Positions 1 to 7,189 of a stretch of DNA of 13,636 nucleotides are shown in pieces. Origin of the DNA: Halobacteriales archaeon QS_9_70_65 (GTDB lineage Archaea; Halobacteriota; Halobacteria; Halobacteriales; Haloarculaceae); assembly GCA_003023535.1 (NCBI GenBank), contig PXSC01000025.1:1-13636 (forward strand), read 5' to 3'. Positions within the stretch are counted from its first letter, which is position 1, and each line of letters starts with the position of its first letter. A model generated the notes under the pieces. That model saw only the letters and a list, made by a program, of their open reading frames with translations. It had not been told where the DNA came from and searched no databases. A program made the position numbers and the translations under genes.

Positions 1-520
1 GAAGGTCACGGGCGCCCGCTCGCGCGTCGAGAAGTTCAACCGCGGCTACGTCAAGCACAACGGCGAGCCCGCCGAGGAGATCGTCGACAGCGGCGTCGGC
101 ACCGCCGTCATGAAACTCGGCACCATCGGCGTCCGCGTGAAGATCATCCCGCCGAACGCGGAGCTGCCCGACGACTTCGAGGTGTACGAGGACGTCGAGG
201 TCGCCGAGTTCGTCGAGGAGCCGGACGGCGACGTCGAGGAGCTGCTCGAGAAGCCCGAGGAGGCCGAGGCCGAGTCGGTCGGCGCCGACCCCGAGGAGAT
301 CGTCGACACCAGCGCCGAGCCGCCCGACGAGGAGATCATCGACGAGGAGCTCGAGGAAGAACTCGTCGACGCCAACGGCGACGAGGTCGACGCGGCCGAC
401 GCGGCCGACGCTGCCGACGCGACCGGCGAGCCGGCGGAGGACCTCGACGAGGACGTCGAGGCGGAAGCCGCGGAGCTCGTCGAGGAGATGGAAGCCGAGA
501 CCGACGGGGAGGCCGAGTGA
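1..520 (+). CDS. rps3: 30S ribosomal protein uS3 (S3), 3' part
   Basis: The gene enters from the left edge; codons run from base 2 to the TGA at 518-520, giving 172 visible residues. uS3 sits at the mRNA entry side of the small-subunit head. Seen: the C-terminal domain with [19 protein letters not shown] and then [15 protein letters not shown], which is the family's conserved C-terminal block. The N-terminal KH domain lies outside the window. After about residue 55 comes a tail of roughly 115 residues that is almost entirely Asp, Glu, Ala and Val, including an Ala-Asp run ([14 protein letters not shown]) encoded by 9-bp repeats around 390-420. Long acidic tails on S3 are usual in haloarchaea, as I recall. 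One base separates the stop from the uL29 start, consistent with coupled translation. Identity is secure; only the 5' part is missing. Confidence 0.95.
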   Translation, partial: KVTGARSRVEKFNRGYVKHNGEPAEEIVDSGVGTAVMKLGTIGVRVKIIPPNAELPDDFEVYEDVEVAEFVEEPDGDVEELLEKPEEAEAESVGADPEEIVDTSAEPPDEEIIDEELEEELVDANGDEVDAADAADAADATGEPAEDLDEDVEAEAAELVEEMEAETDGEAE

Positions 521-521
521 G

Positions 522-731
522 ATGGCCATCCTGCGCGTCCAGGAGATCCGCGACATGACGCCCGCCGAGCGAGAGGCGGAGCTGGAGCAGCTGGAGACCG
601 AGCTGCTCAACGAGAAGGCGGTGCTGGCGGCCGGCGGCGCCCCGGAGAACCCGGGACGGATCGGCGAGCTGAAGCGCACCATCGCCCGCGTGAAGACGAT
701 CAGACGCGAGGAGGGCGATCTCGACGAATGA
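522..731 (+). CDS. rpl29: 50S ribosomal protein uL29 (L29)
   Basis: Small 69-residue protein of the large subunit that lies near the peptide exit tunnel. The sequence is two predicted helices: an N-terminal one ([20 protein letters not shown], continuing to about residue 32) and a C-terminal one containing [19 protein letters not shown], joined by an [10 protein letters not shown] turn. This is the antiparallel helical hairpin of the family at the family's usual length. The start ATG at 522 overlaps nothing but is one base after the rps3 stop. The gene ends in ATGA shared with rnp1 (728-731), so the two are probably translationally coupled. Position between rps3 and rnp1 is the standard haloarchaeal order. 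No anomaly seen. Confidence 0.95.
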   Translation: MAILRVQEIRDMTPAEREAELEQLETELLNEKAVLAAGGAPENPGRIGELKRTIARVKTIRREEGDLDE

Positions 732-1021
732 CCCCCGAGTCGCTCGTCCGCCACGAACTGGCCGGCCTCGACGTCGAGGTCGCCGAATCGCCCAATCCCG
801 ACCTGGTCGGGGTAGCCGGGCGTGTCGTCGACGAGACGACCAACACGCTGCTGGTGGCGACGGACGACGGGGTCAAACAGGTGCCGAAGGCGGCGGCGAC
901 GTTCCGGTTCCGTCTCGACGGCGAGACGCGTGGCACCACGCGCGTCGTCGTCGACGGCGACCGACTGCTCGCCCGACCGGCCCGACGCACCGAAACGAAA
1001 GGAGGTTCACTATGGCAATAG
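728..1021 (+). CDS. rnp1: Ribonuclease P protein component 1 (Rpp29/Pop4 family)
   Basis: Protein subunit of archaeal RNase P, which removes 5' leaders from pre-tRNAs together with the catalytic RNA. At 97 residues it is a single Sm-like beta-barrel of the Rpp29 family. Seen: [10 protein letters not shown] near the N-terminus, then [20 protein letters not shown] (about residues 23-42), the [12 protein letters not shown] strand pair, and a C-terminal [13 protein letters not shown] ending. The GxVxxETxNTL stretch is the family hallmark. The gene overlaps uL29 by four bases (ATGA) and its 3' end overlaps the start of uS17 by ten bases. Embedding rnp1 in the spc operon is a known haloarchaeal arrangement that ties tRNA processing to ribosome synthesis. 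Confidence 0.92.
   Translation: MTPESLVRHELAGLDVEVAESPNPDLVGVAGRVVDETTNTLLVATDDGVKQVPKAAATFRFRLDGETRGTTRVVVDGDRLLARPARRTETKGGSLWQ
1001..1006 (+). promoter_or_regulatory. Shine-Dalgarno site for uS17
   Basis: GGAGGT lies six bases before the ATG at 1012, inside the last codons of rnp1. It complements the CCUCC at the 3' end of archaeal 16S rRNA. It supports ATG 1012 as the uS17 start and indicates that uS17 can be initiated independently of rnp1 termination. Similar GGAGGTGA sites precede uL14 (1348-1355) and uL5 (2842-2849). Confidence 0.7.
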
Positions 1022-1362
1022 GACTCGACGTACCACGGCCTCCGGAGCCCGACAACCCGGAGGAGTACGACTACGAGACGTGTCCCTTCTACGGTGAGCT
1101 GTCCGTCCGCGGACAGGTCATCGAGGGGGAAATCGTCTCGACCGACATGGACCGTACGGTCGTCGTCGAGCGAGAGTACGACGTGAAGGTACCCAAGTAC
1201 GACCGCCAGATGAAGCGGCGGTCGCGGATTCCGGCGCACACGCCGGAGGTACTGGAGCCGCTCTCGGTCGGCGACGACGTGAAGATAGCGGAGACACGAC
1301 CGCTGTCGAAGACGAAACACCACGTGGTCGTCTCGGTCGACGAGAACGGAGGTGACGACTGA
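1012..1362 (+). CDS. rps17: 30S ribosomal protein uS17 (S17)
   Basis: Primary 16S rRNA-binding protein of the small-subunit body, 116 residues, the normal length for archaeal S17 with its N-terminal extension. Seen: an N-terminal extension with LDVPRPPEP and [20 protein letters not shown], then the OB-fold core with [18 protein letters not shown] (about residues 38-55), [17 protein letters not shown], and the C-terminal signature [19 protein letters not shown]. The [15 protein letters not shown] stretch is the classical S17 pattern. The start is supported by GGAGGT upstream. The stop TGA shares its A with the ATG of uL14 (TGATG at 1360-1364). Regulation is presumably that of the whole operon. 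No anomaly. Confidence 0.96.
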   Translation: MAIGLDVPRPPEPDNPEEYDYETCPFYGELSVRGQVIEGEIVSTDMDRTVVVEREYDVKVPKYDRQMKRRSRIPAHTPEVLEPLSVGDDVKIAETRPLSKTKHHVVVSVDENGGDD

Positions 1363-1760
1363 TGGAGGCGCTCAACGCCGACGTCACGCAGGGCCTCGAG
1401 AAGGGGTCGCTGGTCACCTGTGCCGACAACACGGGTGCCCGGGAGCTGAAGGTCGTCTCCGTTGCGGGGTACTCCGGCACGAAGAACCGCCACCCGAAGG
1501 CGGGACTCGGCGACAAGGTGACCGTCTCGGTCACCAAGGGGACCCCCGAGATGCGCCGGCAGGTGCTGGAGGCGGTCGTCATCCGCCAGCGAAAGCCCAT
1601 CCGTCGACCGGACGGCACGCGACTGAAGTTCGAGGACAACGCGGCCGTCGTCGTCGACGAGAACGAGGACCCCCGCGGTACCGAACTCAAAGGCCCCATC
1701 GCCCGCGAGGTCGCCGAGCGGTTCGGCACCATCGCGAGCGCGGCGACGATGATAGTATGA
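1362..1760 (+). CDS. rpl14: 50S ribosomal protein uL14 (L14)
   Basis: Large-subunit protein at the subunit interface, where it contributes to an intersubunit bridge and to the GTPase-factor side. 132 residues, matching archaeal L14. Seen: [20 protein letters not shown] (about residues 23-42), the highly conserved N-terminal beta-barrel motif; then [40 protein letters not shown], and the C-terminal [13 protein letters not shown], all diagnostic. A GGAGGTGA site at 1348-1355, six bases before ATG 1362, fits the start. The gene overlaps uS17 by one base and uL24 by four bases (ATGA, 1757-1760), so it is in a tightly coupled translation chain. Nothing unusual. Confidence 0.97.
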   Translation: MEALNADVTQGLEKGSLVTCADNTGARELKVVSVAGYSGTKNRHPKAGLGDKVTVSVTKGTPEMRRQVLEAVVIRQRKPIRRPDGTRLKFEDNAAVVVDENEDPRGTELKGPIAREVAERFGTIASAATMIV

Positions 1761-2113
1761 CACGACAACCACACGAACAGCGCAACCGACAGGAGCGCGC
1801 CCCGCTGCACGAAAAGCAGAAACAGGTCCGGGCGCCGCTGGCCTCGGAACTCCGCGAGGAGTACGGCCGGCGGTCGGTCCGGGTCAACGTCGGCGACACC
1901 GTCGAGATCCAGCGCGGCGACTTCGCCGGCGAGACCGCCGAGGTCGTCGACGTCGACCTCCGGGCGACGGAGATCGAAGTCGAGGACGTCACGATCGAAA
2001 CGGCCGACGGCGAGGAGGTGCCGCGGGCGCTCGACGCCAGCAACGTGCAGGTGACGGAGCTGGACCTCGAAGACGAGCGGCGCGAGACGCGCCTCGAGGA
2101 GGATGACGAATGA
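1757..2113 (+). CDS. rpl24: 50S ribosomal protein uL24 (L24)
   Basis: Assembly-initiating 23S rRNA-binding protein located close to the exit tunnel; 118 residues from the ATG at 1757. That start is chosen because it overlaps the uL14 stop as ATGA, the pattern used throughout this operon, and because the N-terminus [20 protein letters not shown] matches the archaeal family. A longer frame upstream (from 1352) is only the out-of-frame shadow of uL14. Seen: a basic N-terminal arm, the [23 protein letters not shown] motif (about residues 39-58), then a beta-rich acidic second half ending in [14 protein letters not shown]. It overlaps eS4 by four bases. No anomaly. Confidence 0.95.
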   Translation: MTRQPHEQRNRQERAPLHEKQKQVRAPLASELREEYGRRSVRVNVGDTVEIQRGDFAGETAEVVDVDLRATEIEVEDVTIETADGEEVPRALDASNVQVTELDLEDERRETRLEEDDE

Positions 2114-2859
2114 GCAACCACCAGAAGCGACTCTCGGTTCCGAACTCGTGGCCGGTCGAACGGAAGGCCGAAACGTACACGACGAAGGCGGGCGCGGGCC
2201 CGCACGGCGAGGACGGCGTGCCGCTTTTGATCGTCCTGCGGGACGTGCTCGGCTACGCCGACTCGACAAAGGAAGCACGGTACGCCCTCGACCAGGACAG
2301 CGTGCTGGTCAACGGCACGCCGGCCGCCGACGAGCGCCGCCCCATCGGGATGTTCGACATCCTGGCGTTCCGGGAGCGGGAGGAGTACTACCGCGTCTTC
2401 CCGGACGAGGGCGGTCGGCTCTCGCTGACGCCGGTCGACGCCGACGCCGCGGGCTCGAAGCTCGGGAAGATCGTCGGCAAGCGACAGATCCCCGGCGGCG
2501 ACACACAGCTGACGCTGCACGACGGCCGGACGCTGCTCGTCGACGACGACGCGAGCTACGGCAGCAACGACTCCGTCGTCGTCGTTTCCGACGACGAGGA
2601 AGTCGTCGCGCACTTCACCTACGAGGAGGGTGCGCTGGTGACGGCGGTCCGAGGGGCCCACGCCGGCCGGATCGGCCGCATCGAGGAGATCCAGGTGACG
2701 CCCGGCTCGTCGGACAACAACGTTCGCATCGAGGACTTCGAGGGCGACGACGACTTCGAGACGATCGAGGAGTACGTCGTCGTCATCGACGAGAACTTCG
2801 TGGAGGGCGGCGCCGGCGACGACGAGGCCGACGCCGACGACGGAGGTGACGACGAATGA
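2110..2859 (+). CDS. rps4e: 30S ribosomal protein eS4 (S4e)
   Basis: Archaeal/eukaryotic-type small-subunit protein, 249 residues. Seen: N-terminal [20 protein letters not shown] and KAGAGPHG (residues ~4-33), the family signature; an S4-like RNA-binding segment with [18 protein letters not shown] and [19 protein letters not shown] (~42-83); a central domain with [13 protein letters not shown]; and a C-terminal KOW-type stretch [20 protein letters not shown]. It ends in [15 protein letters not shown] followed by a short acidic tail. The start overlaps the uL24 stop (ATGA) and the end overlaps the uL5 start (ATGA). Length and order are as expected for haloarchaea. No anomaly seen. Confidence 0.96.
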   Translation: MSNHQKRLSVPNSWPVERKAETYTTKAGAGPHGEDGVPLLIVLRDVLGYADSTKEARYALDQDSVLVNGTPAADERRPIGMFDILAFREREEYYRVFPDEGGRLSLTPVDADAAGSKLGKIVGKRQIPGGDTQLTLHDGRTLLVDDDASYGSNDSVVVVSDDEEVVAHFTYEEGALVTAVRGAHAGRIGRIEEIQVTPGSSDNNVRIEDFEGDDDFETIEEYVVVIDENFVEGGAGDDEADADDGGDDE

Positions 2860-3410
2860 GCTCGGAGTCGGAGTCCGACGCCGGCGAGTTCCACGAGATG
2901 CGGGAGCCGGACATCGAGAAGGTCGTCGTCCACATGGGGATCGGCCGCGGCGGCGAGCCGCTGGCGCAGGCCGAGGAGATCCTCGGCGAGATCACGGGTC
3001 AGCAGCCGGTCCGGACGGTCGCCGAGCGCACCATCCAGGACTTCGGGGTCCGGCAGGGCGACCCCATCGGCGCGAAAGTGACGCTGCGCGGCGACGACGC
3101 CGAGTCGTTCCTCGAGACGTCGCTGCCGCTCGCCGAGGTCTCGGCGTCGCAGTTCGACGAGACCGGCAACTTCAGCTTCGGTATCGAGGAACACACCGAC
3201 TTCCCGAGCCAGGAGTACGACCCCGAGATCGGCATCTACGGGCTGGACGTGACGGTGAACCTGGTTCGGCCGGGCTACCGGGTGAGCAAGCGGGACAAGA
3301 TGTCCCGGTCGATCCCCGCCCGGCACCGGCTGAACGCCGAGGACGCGGTCGCGTTCCTCGAATCGAACTTCGGCGTCGACGTCGACGTCGACGTGGAGGG
3401 CGAACGATGA
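2856..3410 (+). CDS. rpl5: 50S ribosomal protein uL5 (L5)
   Basis: 5S rRNA-binding protein of the central protuberance, working with uL18, which is encoded further down the same operon. 184 residues. Seen: [20 protein letters not shown] near the N-terminus, [20 protein letters not shown] (about residues 50-69) with the conserved [28 protein letters not shown] and [18 protein letters not shown], then RRxx-type [13 protein letters not shown] near the end. These are standard archaeal L5 blocks. GGAGGTGA at 2842-2849 lies six bases before the ATG. The 3' end reads as alternating Val-Asp codons ([10 protein letters not shown]) before the ATGA overlap with uS14. Length and motifs are normal. Confidence 0.96.
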   Translation: MSSESESDAGEFHEMREPDIEKVVVHMGIGRGGEPLAQAEEILGEITGQQPVRTVAERTIQDFGVRQGDPIGAKVTLRGDDAESFLETSLPLAEVSASQFDETGNFSFGIEEHTDFPSQEYDPEIGIYGLDVTVNLVRPGYRVSKRDKMSRSIPARHRLNAEDAVAFLESNFGVDVDVDVEGER

Positions 3411-3574
3411 CGGAACAGGAGACGGGCGAACGGGCCGCCAAGCGGACCGGCGGGCTGGAAGCGTGTCAGCGCTGCGGGCGCGAGCAGGGACTCGTCGGCA
3501 AGTACGACATCTGGCTCTGCCGGCAGTGTTTCCGCGAGGTCGCCCGCGGCATGGGATTCAGGAAGTACAGCTAA
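3407..3574 (+). CDS. rps14: 30S ribosomal protein uS14, zinc-binding type
   Basis: Small-subunit head protein of 55 residues, the size of the zinc-containing archaeal S14. Four cysteines, C20 and C23 (CQRC) and C38 and C41 (CRQC), are spaced as a zinc ribbon, followed by the conserved end [14 protein letters not shown]. The start at 3407 is preferred because it overlaps the uL5 stop (ATGA) and is preceded by GGAGGG; the much longer frame upstream of it is a shadow of uL5. Two bases separate its TAA from the uS8 start. The gene is short and easily missed, but motif and position make the identification firm. Confidence 0.96.
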   Translation: MTEQETGERAAKRTGGLEACQRCGREQGLVGKYDIWLCRQCFREVARGMGFRKYS

Positions 3575-3576
3575 CG

Positions 3577-3969
3577 ATGGCGGACAACGATCCACTGGCC
3601 AGCGCGCTGTCGGGACTCGACAACGCCGAGAGCGTCGGCCACCTCGACCAGACGATACAGCCCGCCTCGAACGAGATCGGCTCGGTGCTCGAGGTCCTCT
3701 ACGACCGCGGGTACATCGACGGATTCCAGTTCGTCGAAAACGGCAAAGCCGGCCGGTTCGAGGTCGAACTGAAAGGAGCGATCAACGAGTGTGGCACGGT
3801 CAAGCCCCGCTACTCGGCGGGCGCCGACGAGTTCGAGAAGTGGGAAAAGCGGTTCCTCCCCGCCCGCGACTACGGGACGCTCGTCGTCACGACCAGCCAC
3901 GGCATCATGAGTCACTACGACGCCCGCGATGCGGGCGTCGGTGGCCAGGTGATCGCATACGTCTACTGA
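3577..3969 (+). CDS. rps8: 30S ribosomal protein uS8 (S8)
   Basis: Primary 16S rRNA-binding protein of the small-subunit platform, 130 residues, exactly the archaeal S8 size. Seen: MADNDPLASALSGLDNAESV at the N-terminus, PASNEIGSVLEVLYDRGYID (about residues 28-47), the central VELKGAINECGTVKPRYS, and the C-terminal RDYGTLVVTTSHGIMSHYDA followed by GVGGQVIAYVY. The TTSHGIMSH motif is the RNA-binding S8 signature. ATG 3577 is chosen as it follows the uS14 TAA by two bases; the upstream open frame overlaps uS14 out of phase. The bacterial homologue represses its own operon; whether that happens here cannot be seen. No anomaly. Confidence 0.96.
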   Translation: MADNDPLASALSGLDNAESVGHLDQTIQPASNEIGSVLEVLYDRGYIDGFQFVENGKAGRFEVELKGAINECGTVKPRYSAGADEFEKWEKRFLPARDYGTLVVTTSHGIMSHYDARDAGVGGQVIAYVY

Positions 3970-3971
3970 CG

Positions 3972-4544
3972 ATGCGCGAGGAAATCGACATACCGGACGA
4001 GGTCACGGCGACGATCGACCACCTCGAGTTGACCGTCGAGGGGCCGAACGGGAGCGTCACGCGACGGCTCTGGTACCCCGACATCGCGGTCGACGTCGAG
4101 AGCGTTCCGGCTCCGCCGGAACGAGAAGACGGTGAAACCGTCGAGGCGGTCGTCGTCGAGACCCGATCCGACGACGCCGAGACCCGTGCGACGGTCGGCA
4201 CCTTCCGCAGCCACGTCACCAACATGATCCACGGCGTGACCGAGGGCTGGGAGTACGAGATGGAGGTCTTCTACTCCCACTTCCCGATGCAGGTCTCCGT
4301 GGAGGGCGGCGAGATCGTCATCGAGAACTTCCTCGGGGAGACGGCCCCCCGGCGGACGCCGGTCCGCGGCGACACGGAGGTCTCGGTCGACGGCGAGGCG
4401 CTGACGGTCCACGGCCCGAGCATCGAGGACGTCGGCCAGACGGCGGCCGACATCGAACAGCTGACCCGCGTCCCCGACAAGGACACGCGCGTCTTCCAGG
4501 ACGGCGTCTACATCACGGGGACGCCCGAGCGAGGTGAAGTCTGA
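3972..4544 (+). CDS. rpl6: 50S ribosomal protein uL6 (L6)
   Basis: Large-subunit protein beside the sarcin-ricin loop and factor-binding region; 190 residues. Seen: two L6 repeats. The N-terminal part has [19 protein letters not shown] and [20 protein letters not shown]; the second has [34 protein letters not shown], then [20 protein letters not shown] and [11 protein letters not shown], which is the L6 C-terminal signature. Between IAVDVES and the VETRSDD strand there are about a dozen extra residues ([13 protein letters not shown]) compared with the haloarchaeal L6 I remember. This is probably a surface hairpin extension. ATG 3972 follows the uS8 stop by two bases. Overlaps eL32 by one base. 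Confidence 0.95.
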   Translation: MREEIDIPDEVTATIDHLELTVEGPNGSVTRRLWYPDIAVDVESVPAPPEREDGETVEAVVVETRSDDAETRATVGTFRSHVTNMIHGVTEGWEYEMEVFYSHFPMQVSVEGGEIVIENFLGETAPRRTPVRGDTEVSVDGEALTVHGPSIEDVGQTAADIEQLTRVPDKDTRVFQDGVYITGTPERGEV

Positions 4545-5578
4545 TGACGGACGAAGACGAGCACGAAGAACTGACGGACATCAGTGGCATCGGCGAGGCG
4601 AAGGCCGAGTCGCTCCGGGAGGCCGGCTTCGAGTCCGTCGCGGACCTCGCGGCGGCCGACCAGGACGACCTCGCGGCGGCCGACGGCATCAGCGACGCGC
4701 TGGCGGCTCGCATCCGGGCCGACGTCGGCGACCTCGAGGTCTCCGAGGAGACCGACGCCGAGGTCGACGAAGAGGACGACGCCGAGGTCGACGCCGACGC
4801 GGAAGGCGAAGACGCCGGAACGGAGACGGACGCCGACACGGACGACGAAGACGACGAGGCCGACGAGGCCGACGACGTCCCCACCGAGCTGGTGGAGATC
4901 GCCGGCGTCGGCGAGGCGAAGGCGGAGTCGCTCCGGGAGGCCGGCTTCGACTCGGTCGACGACGTTCGCGGCGCCGACCAATCGGCGCTGGCAGACGCCG
5001 AGGGCATCGGTAACGCCCTGGCGGCCCGCATCAAGGCCGACGTCGGCGACCTCGAGGTCTCCGAGGAGACCGACGCCGAGGTCGAAGAGGAGAAGCCGGA
5101 GTCCGAGGCCGACGTCGACGAGGACGTCGAGACCGAGCTGCGGCCCCGCGGGCTCGTCGAGAAGACGCCCGAGCTGACCGACGAGGAAAAGCGCCTGCTC
5201 GAGCGGCGACGGAGCGAGGGCAAGCCGCAGTTCAACCGGCAGGACTACCACGTCAAAAAGCGGACGCCGGAGTCGTGGCGCAGCCCGCGCGGTCAGCTGT
5301 CGAAGCAGCGCCGCGGCGTGAAGGGCAAGGGCCCGACGGTCGAGGCGGGCTTCCGGACGCCGACGGCGGCCCGCGGCAAGCACCCCAGCGGCTTCGAGGA
5401 GGTCCGCGTCGAGAACGTCGACGACCTCGACGGCGTCGACGGCGACCGGGAGGCCGTCCGGATCGGCTCGACCGTCGGCGCTCGCAAGCGCGAGCGCATC
5501 GAGGAGGTCGCCGAGGAGGAAGAGATTCGCGTGCTCAACCCGACGTACGTCGAAGTGGAGGTGGAGGCCGAAGAATGA
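4544..5578 (+). CDS. rpl32e: 50S ribosomal protein eL32 (L32e) with duplicated N-terminal helix-hairpin-helix module
   Basis: Archaeal/eukaryotic large-subunit protein. The C-terminal core (from about residue 205) is typical: [60 protein letters not shown] and the [11 protein letters not shown] ending. Haloarchaeal eL32 normally carries one Rad51-like helix-hairpin-helix extension and is about 240 residues, from memory; this one has 344. Residues ~9-77 and ~115-183 are two copies of that module, each with [13 protein letters not shown] followed by a second GI-containing hairpin and [16 protein letters not shown]. They are joined by a ~38-residue acidic linker. The copies align with a constant 318-bp offset. 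The C-terminal copy resembles the usual haloarchaeal module more. Start is TGATG-coupled to uL6; stop overlaps eL19. Confidence 0.95.
   Translation: MTDEDEHEELTDISGIGEAKAESLREAGFESVADLAAADQDDLAAADGISDALAARIRADVGDLEVSEETDAEVDEEDDAEVDADAEGEDAGTETDADTDDEDDEADEADDVPTELVEIAGVGEAKAESLREAGFDSVDDVRGADQSALADAEGIGNALAARIKADVGDLEVSEETDAEVEEEKPESEADVDEDVETELRPRGLVEKTPELTDEEKRLLERRRSEGKPQFNRQDYHVKKRTPESWRSPRGQLSKQRRGVKGKGPTVEAGFRTPTAARGKHPSGFEEVRVENVDDLDGVDGDREAVRIGSTVGARKRERIEEVAEEEEIRVLNPTYVEVEVEAEE
4568..4773 (+). repeat. Direct repeat, copy 1 of HhH module in eL32
   Basis: First copy of a roughly 205-bp in-frame direct repeat; copy 2 lies 318 bp downstream. The opening part (from GCGAGGCGAA at 4593) and the closing part (from about 4721, encoding [15 protein letters not shown]) are nearly or fully identical at base level, while the middle has drifted ([19 protein letters not shown] in copy 1). 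Confidence 0.85.
4886..5091 (+). repeat. Direct repeat, copy 2 of HhH module in eL32
   Basis: Second copy of the direct repeat, offset exactly 318 bp (106 codons) from copy 1; GCGAGGCGAA recurs at 4911. Encodes [20 protein letters not shown], a middle with [18 protein letters not shown], and the same [15 protein letters not shown] end. Its middle matches the single-copy haloarchaeal module from memory, so this is probably the ancestral copy. Confidence 0.85.
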
Positions 5579-6024
5579 CCGACCTGAAGGCACAGAAGCG
5601 ACTGGCGGCGGACATCCTCGGCGTCGGCGAGAACCGCGTCCGGCTCGACCCCGACGAACAGGGCGAGATCGCCGACGCGATCACCCGCGACGACGTGCGG
5701 GAGCTGATCGACGAGGGGGTCATCGAGGCGAAGACGACCGAGGGCAACTCCCGCGGTCGGGCCCGCGAGCGCGACGAGAAGCGCGCCTACGGCCACCGGA
5801 AGGGACACGGCTCCCGGAAGGGGACGGCCGGCGGGCGACAGGACGAGAAAGGCGACTGGCAGAGCCGCATCCGCGCCCAGCGCGAGGAGCTGCGCGAGCT
5901 GCGGGACGGCGGCGACATCACCCGCTCGCAGTACCGGGAGCTGTACGACCAGGCCAGCGGCGGCGAGTTCGACAGTCTCGCGGACCTGCGGCGGTACATC
6001 GACGACAACTACGGTGATCAATGA
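5575..6024 (+). CDS. rpl19e: 50S ribosomal protein eL19 (L19e)
   Basis: Archaeal/eukaryotic large-subunit protein that contributes to an intersubunit bridge; 149 residues, the usual archaeal size. Seen: N-terminal [20 protein letters not shown] (about residues 4-23), then [20 protein letters not shown] and [20 protein letters not shown], the basic middle [20 protein letters not shown], and a C-terminal helix with [20 protein letters not shown] and [20 protein letters not shown]. All are diagnostic eL19 blocks. ATG 5575 overlaps the eL32 stop (ATGA), which decides the start over a longer out-of-phase frame. Ends two codons past the GGTGATC that serves as ribosome-binding site for uL18. No anomaly. 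Confidence 0.96.
   Translation: MTDLKAQKRLAADILGVGENRVRLDPDEQGEIADAITRDDVRELIDEGVIEAKTTEGNSRGRARERDEKRAYGHRKGHGSRKGTAGGRQDEKGDWQSRIRAQREELRELRDGGDITRSQYRELYDQASGGEFDSLADLRRYIDDNYGDQ
6013..6019 (+). promoter_or_regulatory. Extended Shine-Dalgarno match before uL18
   Basis: GGTGATC, complementary to the GAUCACC just inside the 16S rRNA 3' end of haloarchaea, lies within the final codons of eL19. It is one base before ATG 6021 but four before ATG 6024. The spacing, and the conserved [11 protein letters not shown]-terminus, favour 6024 as the true uL18 start. Confidence 0.55.
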
Positions 6025-6578
6025 TGGCGACAGGACCACGATACAAGGTGCCGATGCGGCGTCGCCGCGAGGCCCGAACGGACTACCACCAGAGGTTGCG
6101 CCTGCTGAAATCCGGCAAACCCCGTCTGGTCGCTCGCAAGAGCAACAGCCACACCAGGGCGCAGCTGATCGTCACGGGTCCGCAGGGCGACGAGACCGTC
6201 GTGAGCGCGACCTCGGGGGACCTCGAGGCGTTCGGCTGGGAGGCGCCGACGGGCAACCTGCCCGCGGCCTACCTGACCGGACTGCTGGCCGGCGTGCGGG
6301 CCGTCGACGCCGGCCTCGAGGAGGCGGTGCTCGACATCGGGCTCAACACGGCGACGCCCGGCAACAAGGTGTTCGCGGTACAGGAAGGTGCGATCGACGC
6401 AGGGCTGGAGATTCCGCACAACGAGTCGGTGTTCGCCGACCCGGAGCGGACCCGTGGCTCCCACATCGCGGCGTACGCCGAGGACCTCGACGAGGACCTC
6501 TACGGCGGCGACTTCGACGCGACGGAGCTGCCGGCCCACTTCGACGAGGTGCGAGAGCGCCTGGAGGACGAACTATGA
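6024..6578 (+). CDS. rpl18: 50S ribosomal protein uL18 (L18)
   Basis: 5S rRNA-binding protein of the central protuberance and partner of uL5; 184 residues from ATG 6024. An ATG also stands at 6021 and would add one Met; 6024 is preferred because it gives the conserved [20 protein letters not shown] and sits in a TGATG overlap with the eL19 stop. Seen: [20 protein letters not shown] (about residues 24-43), [40 protein letters not shown] and [15 protein letters not shown], all strongly conserved in haloarchaeal L18, then [20 protein letters not shown] and [15 protein letters not shown]. Length normal. Overlaps the uS5 start by four bases (ATGA). Confidence 0.96.
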   Translation: MATGPRYKVPMRRRREARTDYHQRLRLLKSGKPRLVARKSNSHTRAQLIVTGPQGDETVVSATSGDLEAFGWEAPTGNLPAAYLTGLLAGVRAVDAGLEEAVLDIGLNTATPGNKVFAVQEGAIDAGLEIPHNESVFADPERTRGSHIAAYAEDLDEDLYGGDFDATELPAHFDEVRERLEDEL

Positions 6579-7091
6579 GCAACGGATGGGAGCCGCGAAC
6601 GCGGCTCGGACGACGCGTCGCAGAGGGCGAGATAACGTCGATGCGGGACGCCCTGCGGACGGGGCTGCCGCTGAAGGAACCGGAGATCGTCGACCAGCTC
6701 CTACCGGGGCTGGAGGACGAGGTGCTGGACATCAACATGGTCCAGCGGATGACCGACTCCGGTCGTCGGGTGAAGTTCCGGTGTGTCATCGTCGTCGGCA
6801 ACCGCGACGGCTTCGTCGGCTACGCGCAGGGCCGCGACGACCAGGTCGGCGGCGCGATCCAGCTCCGTCGAGGTCGAGCTCCAGCCCGCCCCGCGCGGGC
6901 TGGGGCTGGCCGGCGGCGAAACCGTCCGGCACGTGCTGGAGCTGGCCGGCATCGAGGACATCTGGACGCGCTCGTCGGGCACCACCCGGACCACGGTCAA
7001 CTTCGCGAAGGCGACGTTCAACGCCCTGACGGCGACCGCCGAGTCCCGGGTGCCCGAGCGCACCCTCGAGAAGCGCGAGGTGGTCGAGTGA
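6575..7091 (+). pseudogene. rps5: 30S ribosomal protein uS5, internal deletion with frameshift
   Basis: uS5 is an essential small-subunit protein near the mRNA channel. Frame A (6575-6862, 96 codons) is normal: [53 protein letters not shown] and ending [11 protein letters not shown]. Frame B (6864-7091, 75 codons and TGA) resumes as [20 protein letters not shown] and runs through [15 protein letters not shown] to REVVE. In haloarchaeal uS5 about 39 residues lie between these points (KAIDVAKLNIIDV..., the Cys-rich CGCGRPHT loop and ...TTGKAG); they are absent, and one leftover base at 6863 shifts the frame. The total is 171 codons against about 212 expected from memory. Read as given, the product would be truncated after residue 96 with a random tail. 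A sequencing or assembly error is the most likely cause. The start overlaps the uL18 stop. Confidence 0.9.
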
Positions 7092-7097
7092 CATCTT
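7092..7097. repeat. Terminal inverted match CATCTT (left)
   Basis: CATCTT follows directly on the rps5 TGA and is the reverse complement of AAGATG at 7475-7480, so the insert is bounded by a 6-bp inverted match. The right copy contains the ATG start codon of uL30. Six bases is short enough to be chance. Confidence 0.4.
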
Positions 7098-7099
7098 CG

Positions 7100-7140
7100 C
7101 CCGCCGTAAACGGCGGGGCTTCCAACGCAGTTGGAACCCC
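7100..7140. repeat. Left-end double hairpin of the insert
   Basis: Two adjacent perfect stems. The first is CCCGCCG / CGGCGGG with a TAAA loop (7100-7117). The second is TTCCAAC / GTTGGAA with a GCA loop (7120-7136), extended by GGGG 7115-7118 against CCCC 7137-7140 across a bulged C. The two stems compete for the shared G run, so they may be alternative structures. Confidence 0.75.
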
Positions 7141-7189
7141 GGCCCGGTGCCGAGGGAGGTTTCGGGGCGTGACGTTCCGAGCGTCGGAC

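Noticed and set aside
385..425. 9-bp tandem repeats in the uS3 tail as a possible regulatory or CRISPR-like repeat
   Set aside because: They simply encode an Ala-Asp run in an acidic tail; there are no spacers and the repeat is in frame.
2103..2849. Arginine-rich plus-strand frame overlapping eS4, and similar ones at 6014-7315, 8961-10043 and 10102-12216
   Set aside because: They are out-of-phase readings of real genes with RRRGRR-type composition; the true genes in the other frames explain the DNA.
4508..5593. Long minus-strand open frames opposite eL32 and eL19
   Set aside because: They are GC-rich antisense shadows: low-complexity Leu/Val/Arg/Asp composition, no start signal or motif, and the plus strand carries unmistakable ribosomal proteins.
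6783..7091. Programmed frameshift in uS5
   Set aside because: A +1 or -1 shift would rejoin the frames but cannot restore the roughly 39 missing conserved residues, and no slippery site or stop codon context is apparent.
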